From an uncultured Oscillospiraceae bacterium (lineage in GTDB: Bacteria > Bacillota > Clostridia > Oscillospirales > Ruminococcaceae), in the NCBI GenBank assembly GCA_904396495.1, contig CAJFOJ010000074.1, positions 1 through 62,091 of the forward strand: DNA of 62,091 nucleotides. The letters run 5' to 3'. Positions 40,605 through 48,631 of this stretch are shown here, piece after piece. Within the stretch, counting starts at the first letter, position 1; each line of letters begins with the position of its first letter. A program made the translations under genes and the position numbers. The notes under the pieces are model-generated. The model saw only the letters and a list, made by a program, of their open reading frames with translations. It was not told where the DNA came from and ran no database searches.

Positions 40605-42620
40605 ATGAGTTTTTTGTTCGCGCTGGTGGGAAATCAAAACTGCGGCAAAACCACTTTGTTTAACCGGCTCACCGGCAGCAACCAGCATGTGGGCAACTTT
40701 CCCGGCGTCACCGTCGAGAAAAAAGAGGGACACATCCTCAAACACAAAGACGCCACCATCGTCGACCTGCCCGGCATCTACTCCCTTTCCCCCTACACGT
40801 CGGAGGAGGTGGTCACCCGGGATTTCGCCGTCAAGGAGCACCCCGACGCCATTATCAACATCGTCGACGCGACCAACATCGAGCGGAATTTGTACCTGAC
40901 CCTTCAGCTGATGGAGCTGGGGATCCCCATGATTATCGCCCTCAACATGATGGACGAGGTGCGGCAAAGCGGAAATTCCATCGATGTGAAAAAGCTGTCG
41001 GACCATCTGGGGCTCCCAGTGGTCCCCATCTCAGCCAGCAAAAACGAAGGCGTTTCCGAACTGTTGGACGTGGCGATGAAGGTCGTCACCGAGCAAAAAC
41101 CTCCGGTGAAGCTCGATTTCTGCGTCGGACCGGTACATAAGGCGATCCATTCCATCGCCCACCTCATTGAGGATCAGGCCAGAGTCTACGATTACCCCAC
41201 CCGTTTCGCCGCCACCAAGCTGGTGGAAGGGGATGCACCCATGACCGAGGCCCTGGGCATCACCGAAAACCAGCAGCACATCATCGACCACATTGTCGAG
41301 GAGATGGAGTTCGAGCTGGGCACCGACCGGGAAGCGGCATTGGCCGACATGCGCTACTCCTACATCGAGAAAATCTGCTCCGACTGCGTCACCCGGCACC
41401 AGGAGACCAAGGAGCAGCTCCGGTCGGAAAAGATCGACCGGTTTCTCACCCACAAATACTTCGGCATCCCGATTTTTTTAGGGATCATGCTGTTAATTTT
41501 TTGGCTGACCTTTACCGTTATCGGCGCTCCGCTGCAGGATTTGCTGGAGAGGGGCATCGACTGGTTGACGGCGGAGCTTTCCCATCTCCTTGTCCAGGTC
41601 AATGTGAGCCCTTGGCTCCACTCGCTGCTCATCGACGGCGTCTGCGCCGGGGTGGGGAGCGTATTGTCCTTCCTCCCCATCATCGTTTTGCTGTTTTTCT
41701 TCCTCTCCCTTTTGGAGGACAGCGGATACATGGCGAGAGTCGCCTTTGTTATGGATAAGCTCTTGCGGAAAATCGGCCTGTCCGGCCGCTCCTTTGTCCC
41801 CATGCTCATCGGTTTTGGGTGCAGCGTCCCCGCCATCATGGCCACCCGCACCCTATCAAGCGAGCGGGATCGGAAGATGACCATTGTGCTCACCCCCTTT
41901 ATGTCCTGCAGCGCCAAGCTCCCCATCTACGGTATGATTACCTCTGCCTTTTTCCCGAAACACGGCGGGGTGGTCATGTTCAGCATCTATGTGCTGGGGA
42001 TGATCGTGGCGGTGTTGTCGGGGCTGCTCTTAAAAAAGACCATCTTCCGCGGCAATCCCATTCCCTTTGTCATGGAACTGCCCGCCTATCGGATGCCGTC
42101 GCCGAAAACCGTCGCCCTCCACATGTGGGAGAAGGCCAAGGACTTTATCCGTAAGGCCTTTACCATCATCTTTGTGGCCGCCATCGTCATCTGGTTTTTA
42201 CAGAGCTTTGACTGGAGCCTCAACATGGTGGAGGACAGTTCAATGAGCATCCTCGCCTCCATCGGTTCGGTCATCGCGCCCATCTTTATCCCTTTGGGCT
42301 TCAACGACTGGCGGGCTTCTACCGCCCTCATCACCGGCCTCACCGCCAAGGAATCGGTGGTTAGCACCCTCACCATTTTGACAGGAGCGGCAAACGACGC
42401 CCAGTTGGGCGGCATCCTGCAAGGCATCTTTTCTCCGCTGTCGGCATTTTCCTTTCTGGTGTTCACCATACTATACATGCCCTGTGTGGCAGCCTTTGCC
42501 GCCACCAAGCGGGAGTTGGGCTCGCTGAAAAGCGCCGCCGCCACCGCTTTGTATCAGACCTGCGTCGCTTACTTGGTCGCCTTGGTGATCTTCCAGGTGG
42601 GCAGCCTGTTTATCCGGTGA
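40605..42620 (+). CDS. feoB: ferrous iron transporter FeoB
   Basis: A 671-residue iron(II) transporter. The N-terminal G domain has GNQNCGKT (residues 9-16), FPGVTVEKKEG, DLPGIYSL at about 55 and NMMD at about 114. A helical GDI-like domain follows (about 175-270). The membrane part has about eight to ten helices with the hallmark GFGCSVPAIMATRTL and MSCSAKLPIY motifs near 405-450. ATG 40605 (GAGAGGAGC upstream) is chosen because the G domain begins there. All motifs are intact. Confidence 0.96.
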   Translation: MSFLFALVGNQNCGKTTLFNRLTGSNQHVGNFPGVTVEKKEGHILKHKDATIVDLPGIYSLSPYTSEEVVTRDFAVKEHPDAIINIVDATNIERNLYLTLQLMELGIPMIIALNMMDEVRQSGNSIDVKKLSDHLGLPVVPISASKNEGVSELLDVAMKVVTEQKPPVKLDFCVGPVHKAIHSIAHLIEDQARVYDYPTRFAATKLVEGDAPMTEALGITENQQHIIDHIVEEMEFELGTDREAALADMRYSYIEKICSDCVTRHQETKEQLRSEKIDRFLTHKYFGIPIFLGIMLLIFWLTFTVIGAPLQDLLERGIDWLTAELSHLLVQVNVSPWLHSLLIDGVCAGVGSVLSFLPIIVLLFFFLSLLEDSGYMARVAFVMDKLLRKIGLSGRSFVPMLIGFGCSVPAIMATRTLSSERDRKMTIVLTPFMSCSAKLPIYGMITSAFFPKHGGVVMFSIYVLGMIVAVLSGLLLKKTIFRGNPIPFVMELPAYRMPSPKTVALHMWEKAKDFIRKAFTIIFVAAIVIWFLQSFDWSLNMVEDSSMSILASIGSVIAPIFIPLGFNDWRASTALITGLTAKESVVSTLTILTGAANDAQLGGILQGIFSPLSAFSFLVFTILYMPCVAAFAATKRELGSLKSAAATALYQTCVAYLVALVIFQVGSLFIR

Positions 42621-42629
42621 GGTGATATT

Positions 42630-42836
42630 GTGACCCCTGCTGATTTTGTCATTATCCTCGTTCTCATAGGGATTGTTGGGCTCATCTTCCTCTTTGGCCG
42701 CCGTCGGAAAAAGAAGGGAGGCGGCTGCTCCGGGTGTTCGGGGTGCGCCGGCTGTTCCGGCACAGAAACCTGCCCTGCCAAACAGAGGCGGGCGGCATCG
42801 GAAGCCGACCGCCGGATTTATGATGAAAAACATTGA
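42630..42836 (+). CDS. FeoB-associated Cys-rich membrane protein
   Basis: A 68-residue protein: one membrane helix (FVIILVLIGIVGLIFLFGR), a basic turn (RRKKK) and then a compact Cys cluster (CSGCSGCAGCSG, later TC). This is the FeoC-like or FeoB-associated Cys-rich type that follows feoB in many Firmicutes, and it may handle iron or an Fe-S cluster at the membrane. The start is GTG 42630, 9 bases after feoB, with GAGGTG upstream. Confidence 0.85.
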   Translation: MTPADFVIILVLIGIVGLIFLFGRRRKKKGGGCSGCSGCAGCSGTETCPAKQRRAASEADRRIYDEKH

Positions 42837-42905
42837 AATAACATGCCGTGATTGCCTCAAAATGGGGCGTCATGGCATTTTTTTATCGGTTTTTTAAATA
42901 AGGCC

Positions 42906-42934
42906 TTGACATTTTGGGAATTTGGGAGTAAATT
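42906..42934 (+). promoter_or_regulatory. promoter of the GPP34-like gene
   Basis: Perfect TTGACA (42906-42911), 17-base spacer and TAAATT. It is followed directly by the short tandem repeat. Confidence 0.6.
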
Positions 42935-42935
42935 A

Positions 42936-42969
42936 TAAGTAGTAAGTGATAAGTAGTAAGTAGTAAGTA
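42936..42969 (+). repeat. short tandem repeat (TAAGTAG-type) in a leader
   Basis: About five imperfect copies of TAAGTAG / TAAGTGA lie between the -10 box and the start codon at 42987. Such arrays are prone to slippage and could change leader length or spacing. Confidence 0.7.
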
Positions 42970-42986
42970 TTGCGTGAGGTGTCGAG

Positions 42987-43661
42987 ATGAAAGAGCTAAA
43001 CCTTGTCCAAGAATACGCGGTTTGCGCCATGGCGGGAAAAAAGAACCTCAAACTCATCTGGTCGGATTTTCCCCACACCGGATGCACGGTGGGCGCCGTT
43101 TTCTGTCAGATGATGATGGACGGCTCGTTGGAGTTGGACGAGAAAAAGCGGGTGATCCGCACGGGCAAGCTGCCGGAGGACGTTTTATACCTGCGGGAAT
43201 TGTGGGAACGGATTGGGGAAAGCAAGCCCAAAAAGCTGCAGAGCTGGATCCAGGAGCTGACTTTTAACTTCACTGTAAAAAAGAACCGCTTTCTCTACGA
43301 CGGCCTCATCGCCTCTCTGCGGGAGGCGGGCTGTGTGGAGACGGTGTCCCAAAAGGGGCTATTCGGCTTCAAAAGAAGGGAGCAGATTAAAAAGGAGCGG
43401 GCGGACGCGGTGGTCGAGAAAATCCGGGCCGAATTTTTAGAGGACGGGGAGCTGACTGACGAAACCGCTGTTTTGTCGATGCTGCTCAAACAGTCGGGAG
43501 AGCTCAAGCGGTATTTCTCCAAATATGAGGAAAAAGCGTGGAAGGAGCGGCTCAAACAGCTCAAGGAAAACGAAACGGCCTCCCTCATCCGCACGGCTTT
43601 GGAGGAGATGGAGACCGTGATAGTGGCCATCATTGCCGCTTCCGGCTCGGCGGGAAGCTAA
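42987..43661 (+). CDS. GPP34 (GOLPH3)-like protein
   Basis: A 224-residue soluble, highly charged helical protein. The opening (LNLVQEYAVCAMAGKKNLKL), a mid-region (ELTFNFTVKKNRFLYDGLIASLREAGCVE) and the late motif AVLSMLLKQSGELKRYFSKYE resemble bacterial GPP34-domain proteins. Their eukaryotic relatives bind phosphatidylinositol-4-phosphate on Golgi membranes; the bacterial role is unknown. This is recalled family similarity only. GAGGTG precedes the ATG. A MerR-like regulator gene follows 40 bases later. Confidence 0.5.
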   Translation: MKELNLVQEYAVCAMAGKKNLKLIWSDFPHTGCTVGAVFCQMMMDGSLELDEKKRVIRTGKLPEDVLYLRELWERIGESKPKKLQSWIQELTFNFTVKKNRFLYDGLIASLREAGCVETVSQKGLFGFKRREQIKKERADAVVEKIRAEFLEDGELTDETAVLSMLLKQSGELKRYFSKYEEKAWKERLKQLKENETASLIRTALEEMETVIVAIIAASGSAGS

Positions 43662-43701
43662 AAACTGCGGAGCGGCTCACCATATTGCGGGAAAGGATCG
43701 G

Positions 43702-43974
43702 ATGCGGATGTCCAGACAGCGGCCGCTGGAAAAAATCATCGTTTCGGAATACGTGACGGTGGGGGAGCTTGTACGCCTGACTGGGGTCCGGTACAGCACT
43801 CTCAAATACTACACCGAGGAGGGGATGCTCCCCTTTGAGCAGGCGGAGGAAAACCTCACAAGGCGGTACCGCCGGGAGGAGACGGTCAGACGGCTGGAGG
43901 CGATCAAAGCCCTCAAGAGGCAGGGGTTGTCGGTGCCGGAAATCAAGGAAAAGTTAAAAGAAGGCGCCGTTTGA
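43702..43974 (+). CDS. MerR-type DNA-binding protein
   Basis: A 90-residue protein consisting of a MerR winged helix-turn-helix and a short helix: YVTVGELVRLTGVRYSTLKYYTEEGMLP, then TRRYRREETVRRLEAIKALKRQGLSVPEIKEKL. No sensor domain is present, so it is a minimal regulator. GGGAAAGGAT precedes ATG 43702; ATG 43708 is an alternative. It likely forms an operon with the GPP34-like gene. Confidence 0.78.
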   Translation: MRMSRQRPLEKIIVSEYVTVGELVRLTGVRYSTLKYYTEEGMLPFEQAEENLTRRYRREETVRRLEAIKALKRQGLSVPEIKEKLKEGAV

Positions 43975-44069
43975 CAGGCAGCGCTTGTTTTTAAAATGGT
44001 ACATCTACCCTACCAAGAGGCCTTTTCTGTGGGGTTGCCAGCATTGCCTTCCCCTTTGATTTAGCTTGA

Positions 44070-44273
44070 TTAGAGCGATGTTGAGGGGCATTTTTGTTCC
44101 TTTTGTTGACAGCATATCTCGATGGCCTGTTGTTGGACCGCGATAGTGGCCAGCACGTCGCCGATTTGGGTAAAAACGGCGGCCAAAATACCGATTTCCT
44201 CGGTGGAGCGGCCTTTGGCCAGGCCGATTGCGGCAGCGGTGGCCACGGCGGCCAGTTCTTCAGGACAGAGCAT
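44070..44273 (-). CDS. DUF6774-like small protein
   Basis: A 67-residue protein with the pattern CPEELAAVATAAAIGLAKG ... EEIGILAAVFTQIGDVLATIA. I associate this with a Clostridial family of unknown function (DUF6774). It is Ala-rich, helical and not obviously membrane-bound. GAGAGGTGATGAA precedes ATG 44273, and a terminator-like hairpin lies upstream. Function unknown. Confidence 0.65.
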   Translation of the reverse strand: MLCPEELAAVATAAAIGLAKGRSTEEIGILAAVFTQIGDVLATIAVQQQAIEICCQQKEQKCPSTSL

Positions 44274-44352
44274 TTCATCACCTCTCCCTAAATTTATATG
44301 GTGGGTTTTGGGATTCATGATAACGGAAGGTGGATTTTGTTTCGATTCAAGC

Positions 44353-44386
44353 AAAAACGGCACGGCTGATTGCCGTGCCGTTTTTA
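44353..44386. terminator. bidirectional terminator
   Basis: AAAAACGGCACGGC pairs perfectly with GCCGTGCCGTTTTT around a five-base loop, with A and T tracts on either side. Confidence 0.85.
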
Positions 44387-44973
44387 TATGAAGAAAAAAA
44401 TTTGCTTAGCGGGTGGTTCAAAAGAGCCCTTATGGTGCTCATGAAGGTAGAAAAACTTCTTTTTTAGGTTGCATGTGATTTAACACTTGCAAAAGACAAC
44501 AAAAAGTGCGCAGATCTACGACAAAAAAGCTTATCAACCATTGCCGGATAGCAGGTCGAATGCAGCAACCGCCTTCACAGATAAAAGGCATGTCCCACTT
44601 CCTGGGACGGTCGCTGTCTTTATTTTGGGGGAGACTGGAGAATATCGTTGAGATTGACTGCACCTTTTGAAAAGATAAAATTAAGGTTAGCTGTTTTGAA
44701 AATTATGCGGTTTTTTACATGCTTTTACACTCCCTGATCGTATAAATAGGGCATGGACAGTAATGACAGGGATTCAAAATCCCTGGTTTGTGAGCAGCGC
44801 TGCCTGTTGGCCCTTGCAATCATTTAAAGGCTACACTTTTATCGCGGTAAACCGGGGGATTTTCATTTCCCTCATCTCCCGATAAATAGGCCTCCTCTGG
44901 AGCAGAACGGTGTAAGCAGGAATCGATTTTATCGCCTGAGAGGCGTATTTGAGGCGGTCTGTTCCGTCCAATG
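44387..44973. other. region without a clear gene, probable relic DNA
   Basis: No frame has a ribosome site or a recognisable product. It borders the phage-type control genes and is probably the eroded left part of that element. TATAAA at about 44739 follows TTTACA sequences but with poor spacing. Confidence 0.4.
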
Positions 44974-45492
44974 TCAGTGCTTCTGGTGGGATCTGGGAGA
45001 CTGGGAGATGGACTGCTCGTCGCTGCAGCCCGGCAGTCGAATCGCCCGCAGGGCAGATTCGTGGAGGCGGCTGATATGTCGCTCGCAGTAATGCATCCGA
45101 TTCGCGATCTGCTCAATGGTTAGACCGTCTATGTATCGGTATTTGAGCACAAGCTGACATTCTGGGTCGGGGAGACTGGCGATGGCGTCATCGATGGTCT
45201 TCCTCAACTTTAAAAGTCCGTCCACTTGCTGGGCAATCCGCGTCTCCCACAGGGAAATGTTCTCTTTCGTGCGGAGGGTACGATCAGGGTAAAATCCCTC
45301 TTGCTCGGTCAGAAGAGTCAGGGCGGTGGAAAGAGGATGTTCGGGCGCCAAACGTTTAGGCACTAAAGGGTAAGGGATGAGGGGGACGATTTGACGGGCA
45401 AGTCTCTCCCACCTGTTTTTTTCTGCGAGGAGCCGCTCAATTTCCTGCTGAATCAATTGGTATTGCTGTAAGTATTCTCGTTTGTACAACAA
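44974..45492 (-). CDS. phage-type sigma-like/ArpU-like regulator
   Basis: A 172-residue protein. An N-terminal helical, coiled-coil-like region (QQYQLIQQEIERLLAEKNRWERLA) is followed by a sigma-70 region 4-type helix-turn-helix (SLPDPECQLVLKYRYIDGLTIEQIANRMHYCERHISRLHESAL). Proteins of this pattern (DUF1492/ArpU/RinA-like) control late genes in phages of Firmicutes. AAGGAAGGGA precedes ATG 45492. No structural phage genes follow, so it is a remnant or a domesticated regulator. Confidence 0.7.
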   Translation of the reverse strand: MLYKREYLQQYQLIQQEIERLLAEKNRWERLARQIVPLIPYPLVPKRLAPEHPLSTALTLLTEQEGFYPDRTLRTKENISLWETRIAQQVDGLLKLRKTIDDAIASLPDPECQLVLKYRYIDGLTIEQIANRMHYCERHISRLHESALRAIRLPGCSDEQSISQSPRSHQKH

Positions 45493-45553
45493 CGGTCCCT
45501 TCCTTTTTGGATGGGGAGCCCAAAGGGTTCCGTAATTTGATGGATATTATAGT

Positions 45554-45772
45554 TTATTTGGTCTTCCGAGCGTTTTGGGAAAGAAAAAAAGCTTCCAGAC
45601 TCTTTTTCTCCGAAGGGCGTAAGGGGCGTTGCAGTGCCTCTTTTATCCCTTCCTCGCTACGGCTGAGCAGCCGGGCAATCTGGGGGACGGTCATCCCCTC
45701 CGCCGCCCATTTGTGGACAAGGTAAACGGTGTCCCTGGTGTAGGGCCGGTTTAGCACCGAAAGCGGCTTCAT
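45554..45772 (-). CDS. small helix-turn-helix protein
   Basis: A 72-residue protein with a single HTH: RDTVYLVHKWAAEGMTVPQIARLLSRSEEGIKEAL. It lies 5 bases downstream of the excisionase-like gene on the same strand, so they share a transcript. The family is unknown. The ribosome site is weak, so translational coupling is likely. Confidence 0.55.
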   Translation of the reverse strand: MKPLSVLNRPYTRDTVYLVHKWAAEGMTVPQIARLLSRSEEGIKEALQRPLRPSEKKSLEAFFLSQNARKTK

Positions 45773-45777
45773 TGCGC

Positions 45778-45957
45778 TTATACCTTGATCTCGGTAGCGG
45801 TTAAAAACGCCTGGAGAGCCTCTTCCGAGATACGAATATTTTTGTTGTTGGCCAGTTTGCTGGCCCGGATACGACCGTCTTTGACCCAGGTGTTGACGGT
45901 TCGTTTGGTGACTTTCAAAATTTTGGCTGCTTCTTCGACAGTGTAATAAATGGACAT
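45778..45957 (-). CDS. excisionase-family DNA-binding protein
   Basis: A 59-residue protein with a MerR/Xis winged helix: YYTVEEAAKILKVTKRTVNTWVKDGRI, then a wing and RISEEALQAFL. Such proteins are excisionases of integrated elements or small regulators. GAAAAGGAGT precedes ATG 45957. Transcription begins from a consensus promoter at 46104-46132. No integrase gene is intact in the window. Confidence 0.8.
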   Translation of the reverse strand: MSIYYTVEEAAKILKVTKRTVNTWVKDGRIRASKLANNKNIRISEEALQAFLTATEIKV

Positions 45958-46103
45958 TTTTTTACTCCTTTTCTGGTAAATTTTGGAATTTCCTTGTTTT
46001 TTGTTGCATTTTCCGTAAGGTTATGGTAGGATAGAGTTACAAAATCTTTTGGCTGAAAGACAATTTTGGCCTGTACGAGGTTGTTTTACCTTGGTGTAAT
46101 TTC

Positions 46104-46132
46104 ATTATATTCCGTATTTTTATGCAAGTCAA
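46104..46132 (-). promoter_or_regulatory. leftward promoter of the HTH gene cluster
   Basis: On the minus strand: TTGACT, 17-base spacer, TATAAT. Boxes TTCCGTAT (46110-46117) inside it and TTCCGTAA (46140-46147) just upstream, plus TTCCGTAA at 46013-46020, look like repeated operator sites. Confidence 0.75.
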
Positions 46133-46190
46133 GAAATGTTTCCGTAAATATAATAAAATAGGCGATTTTTATAAAAAATTATAGTCTCTT

Positions 46191-46214
46191 TTGTATATTC
46201 TATCTGGAATACAA
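46191..46214 (+). promoter_or_regulatory. operator-like dyad before the XRE gene
   Basis: TTGTAT (46191-46196) and ATACAA (46209-46214) form a dyad that overlaps a possible -10 (TACAAT). It lies 22 bases upstream of the repressor start codon and could be an autoregulation site. Confidence 0.5.
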
Positions 46215-46235
46215 TATTAAGAAAGGGGATTAAAA

Positions 46236-46631
46236 ATGGAAATTCGTTCGCCGCAGGAAATAGCGGAGAAGGTTGTCGAGCTGTGCTTGGAAAAAGGAGT
46301 CTCGGTGAACCGAATGCTAAGCGACTGTAACCTCAACAAAAGCGTAGTGGACAATCTCAAAAGGGGATCGAGGGCGTCAGTACCCATTATGGCGGCTCTG
46401 GCAGGGTATTTTGGTGTCAGCATCGATTCGTTGATGTTGAAAGGACAAAAGGAAACCGGCGCTCCTTCTCGAGATCAGGTGTTGCCCTATACCGCTCATG
46501 CGGTTAGAGAAGACCATCAGGAGCTAACTGAAGATGAGGAAGAACTCATACAGATGTTCCGGAAACTTCCGCCTAGGGAACAGGTTCGGCTACTAGGCAG
46601 AGTGGAGGCCATGTTGGAACGATATCGGTAA
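46236..46631 (+). CDS. XRE-family repressor-like regulator
   Basis: A 131-residue protein with an N-terminal lambda-repressor type HTH (AEKVVELCLEKGVSVNRMLSDCNLNKSVVDNLKRG ... IMAALAGYFGVSIDSLML, residues 8-68) and a charged C-terminal helix (LTEDEEELIQMFRKLPPREQVRLLGRVEAML) typical of Clostridial phage and ICE repressors. GAAAGGGGAT precedes the ATG. It is divergent from the Xis/HTH/sigma-like genes, the classic lysogeny-switch layout. The ImmA/IrrE-like protease downstream may cleave it. Confidence 0.85.
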   Translation: MEIRSPQEIAEKVVELCLEKGVSVNRMLSDCNLNKSVVDNLKRGSRASVPIMAALAGYFGVSIDSLMLKGQKETGAPSRDQVLPYTAHAVREDHQELTEDEEELIQMFRKLPPREQVRLLGRVEAMLERYR

Positions 46632-46935
46632 CTGGATCGGATTGCGATTTCGATTCAGTTATTTTTTTATAAAAAAAATAGTGAATAATTGCGCACAAAA
46701 TGTCGAATAACATAGAAATAGATAAAAATTTCCATAAAATTGTAGTTTAAATTTTGTAGAAATATCAAAATTATTTCATAAAAATAAAGAATTCGTTATA
46801 GTGCCTATTGATTTGTCACTTCCAGTCGTATATGATAGAAGTACCATAGAATTGAATACAAATTTGAATACAAATTGGTCTATTGTGCAGGACGGACTCG
46901 CTATGCCTTCTATGGATTTTTATTGGAGTGATGAA
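46632..46935. other. AT-rich leader before the metallopeptidase gene
   Basis: Very low GC. The metallopeptidase frame stays open back to GTG 46801, but that start has no ribosome site. A weak promoter (TTGTCA near 46814, TAGAAG 17 bases later) would place the mRNA start after 46801 and favours ATG 46936. Confidence 0.4.
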
Positions 46936-47943
46936 ATGAATATCCCTTATATCGCATATAAATTTCGTTTAGATTACGGAATTTTCCATATGCCGCTGGA
47001 ATACGATCAACTGGTATATATCTTGCGTCACCATTTCCGGATTCTCAGATATTCGGAAGCAGAGACGGAACTGCTTCGGCGGGAATGTTACAGCTGTACG
47101 TTAGAATGGAATGGATTTGCCCTCACAGACGAGTTCGGGCAGACCACTATTTACATATCCGACTATGTCAGTCGAGAAAAGAGACTTTTGGTACTGCTTC
47201 ACGAGTTGGGTCATGTGCTTTGTGGACATTGCCGCCGGATGGGGCCCTTGGTGGTGTACGGTGGCAGCGGGGAACAGTCGGAAGAGGAAGAAGCCAATGA
47301 GTTTTCCCTTTATCTGCGAGCCCCAATCTGTTATTTTGCAAAGCTCCATGTCCAGTCGCCGGAGGATATCCGAGCGGTGGCTGGCGTGGGAAAGAGTGAT
47401 GCTCAACAGATCTTTCGGGAGGTCATTAAATACCGCCAGGAGGATCATTTGATCACCCGGCAGGAAAAAAATCTTCTAAGGCTTATGTGTCAAGTGAAGG
47501 ATCGGCCTTTCCTCCGCCGAGGGGAAAGGTCGTTAAAAAGGGTGGCTGCGACCGCATGTATTGCCCTTGCGCTGATTTTGGGTATCTGTTGCTGTGCGCC
47601 CTATCTTTCTTTTGAGGAGGATTTACCATCCTCTCCTTACGACTCTGTGGAAAACCAAAACATCGGTGGCAGGGTGCCGGTGGCCTCGGCCAAAGACGGT
47701 TCCCATCCCTTTGAGGAGAATTCCCAAATGTCGCCGGCTTACTCTTCTGACAACGGGCAGAAAAGTGAAATGTATGCTGGACAGGAGACTGATTTGGTTT
47801 GGATTACTCGATCAGGCGAGTGCTACCACAGGGAGGGCTGCCAGCATCTTGGAGGCAGTGACTTGTTGTGGGAGGTCACCTTTCAAGAAGCGGTGGAAAT
47901 GGGGCTGCGTCCCTGTAAAGTCTGCCATCCGGATGAGGAATAG
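46936..47943 (+). CDS. ImmA/IrrE-like metallopeptidase with membrane helix and outer Cys domain
   Basis: A 335-residue protein joining three parts. Residues about 60-150 hold an ImmA/IrrE-type zinc protease core with LLVLLHELGHVLCGH (HELGH about 89-93) and the downstream Glu-rich EEEEANEFSLYL that supplies the third ligand. A membrane helix lies at about 204-224 (AATACIALALILGICCCAPYL). The outer part ends with a Cys/His module (ECYHREGCQHLGG ... GLRPCKVCHP, about 294-332) seen at the ends of many exported nucleases. GGAG sits 8 bases before ATG 46936. Starts at 46903 and 46801 are possible. ImmA proteases cleave XRE repressors; the gene upstream is one. Confidence 0.8.
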   Translation: MNIPYIAYKFRLDYGIFHMPLEYDQLVYILRHHFRILRYSEAETELLRRECYSCTLEWNGFALTDEFGQTTIYISDYVSREKRLLVLLHELGHVLCGHCRRMGPLVVYGGSGEQSEEEEANEFSLYLRAPICYFAKLHVQSPEDIRAVAGVGKSDAQQIFREVIKYRQEDHLITRQEKNLLRLMCQVKDRPFLRRGERSLKRVAATACIALALILGICCCAPYLSFEEDLPSSPYDSVENQNIGGRVPVASAKDGSHPFEENSQMSPAYSSDNGQKSEMYAGQETDLVWITRSGECYHREGCQHLGGSDLLWEVTFQEAVEMGLRPCKVCHPDEE

Positions 47944-47973
47944 GAACCCCCCTTCTCAAAGAAGGGGGGAGAA

Positions 47974-48438
47974 TTAATCGTCCGGATTGATAACCAGGTA
48001 AGGTGGATCGCTGTCTACGCCAATATTTTGAAATGAGATTGTTCCCACTTGCTCAGTTAAAAAGATATCTTCATCAAAAAGACTCTCCTCGATTTTTGAA
48101 AGGATCATTTTTCCATCTCCTGTTTGATATTCACTGTCAAATAGAGGCAGTATTGCGTCAAAAATTTCTGCAAAATTGGTATTTTCCCTATAATCTTTTA
48201 GCATTATGATGGTAATTTCTTGATCCGGCTTGTCAGCAACGGGAAATCCAAAATAGAGATATTCGGCGCCAGGCTCTAAATAGAGGCACTGGCCATCGGG
48301 TTCTATGTAAGCATCGGTAAAACCATTCTGCTTCAGAGCCATCAAGAGATCTTCGGCTGTGACCGGCTTTTGTTTGCTACAGGAAACCAGAGAGCCGACC
48401 AAACAAAGGGCGAAAATAATAGCAGCAATCTTTTTCAT
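47974..48438 (-). CDS. small lipoprotein
   Basis: A 154-residue exported protein with a lipoprotein signal (KKIAAIIFALCLVGSLVSC; lipid-anchored Cys at about residue 20). A soluble, acidic domain follows that I do not recognise (AEDLLMALKQNGFTDAYIEPDGQ). A near-perfect promoter (TTGATT-17-TATAAT, 48463-48491) drives it alone. It converges on the metallopeptidase gene, with 30 bases between the stops. It may be the partner or target of the extracellular part of that protein, but this is speculation. Confidence 0.75.
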   Translation of the reverse strand: MKKIAAIIFALCLVGSLVSCSKQKPVTAEDLLMALKQNGFTDAYIEPDGQCLYLEPGAEYLYFGFPVADKPDQEITIIMLKDYRENTNFAEIFDAILPLFDSEYQTGDGKMILSKIEESLFDEDIFLTEQVGTISFQNIGVDSDPPYLVINPDD

Positions 48439-48462
48439 TAAAATGCACATCCTTTTTTAAAC

Positions 48463-48491
48463 ATTATAAACTTATTTGTAAAAGAAATCAA
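48463..48491 (-). promoter_or_regulatory. promoter of the small lipoprotein gene
   Basis: On the minus strand: TTGATT, 17-base spacer, TATAAT, 25 bases before the start codon. Confidence 0.75.
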
Positions 48492-48586
48492 TTAACATAA
48501 AAATTATTTACTTTATCGGCTGAGTTTTCTCATTGCTTTTCGCAGGCGGTGGTGTCATTGCCGTATCCAAGTTCAGTCAGTACAGG

Positions 48587-48619
48587 AAAAGCCCCGCCTC
48601 AAAGTCAGGCGGGGCTTTT
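48587..48619. terminator. bidirectional terminator
   Basis: AAAAGCCCCGCCT pairs perfectly with AGGCGGGGCTTTT around a seven-base loop. It ends the Cys-rich protein gene on the minus strand. Confidence 0.9.
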
Positions 48620-48631
48620 CTGTTACCTTTT

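Noticed and set aside
42936-42969. CRISPR-like array
   Set aside because: The units are 7 bases without spacers and no cas genes are present; it is a simple tandem repeat.
44439-44663. 74-codon minus-strand frame in the 44.4-45.0 kb gap
   Set aside because: No ribosome site, and its composition does not look like a folded protein; may be relic DNA.
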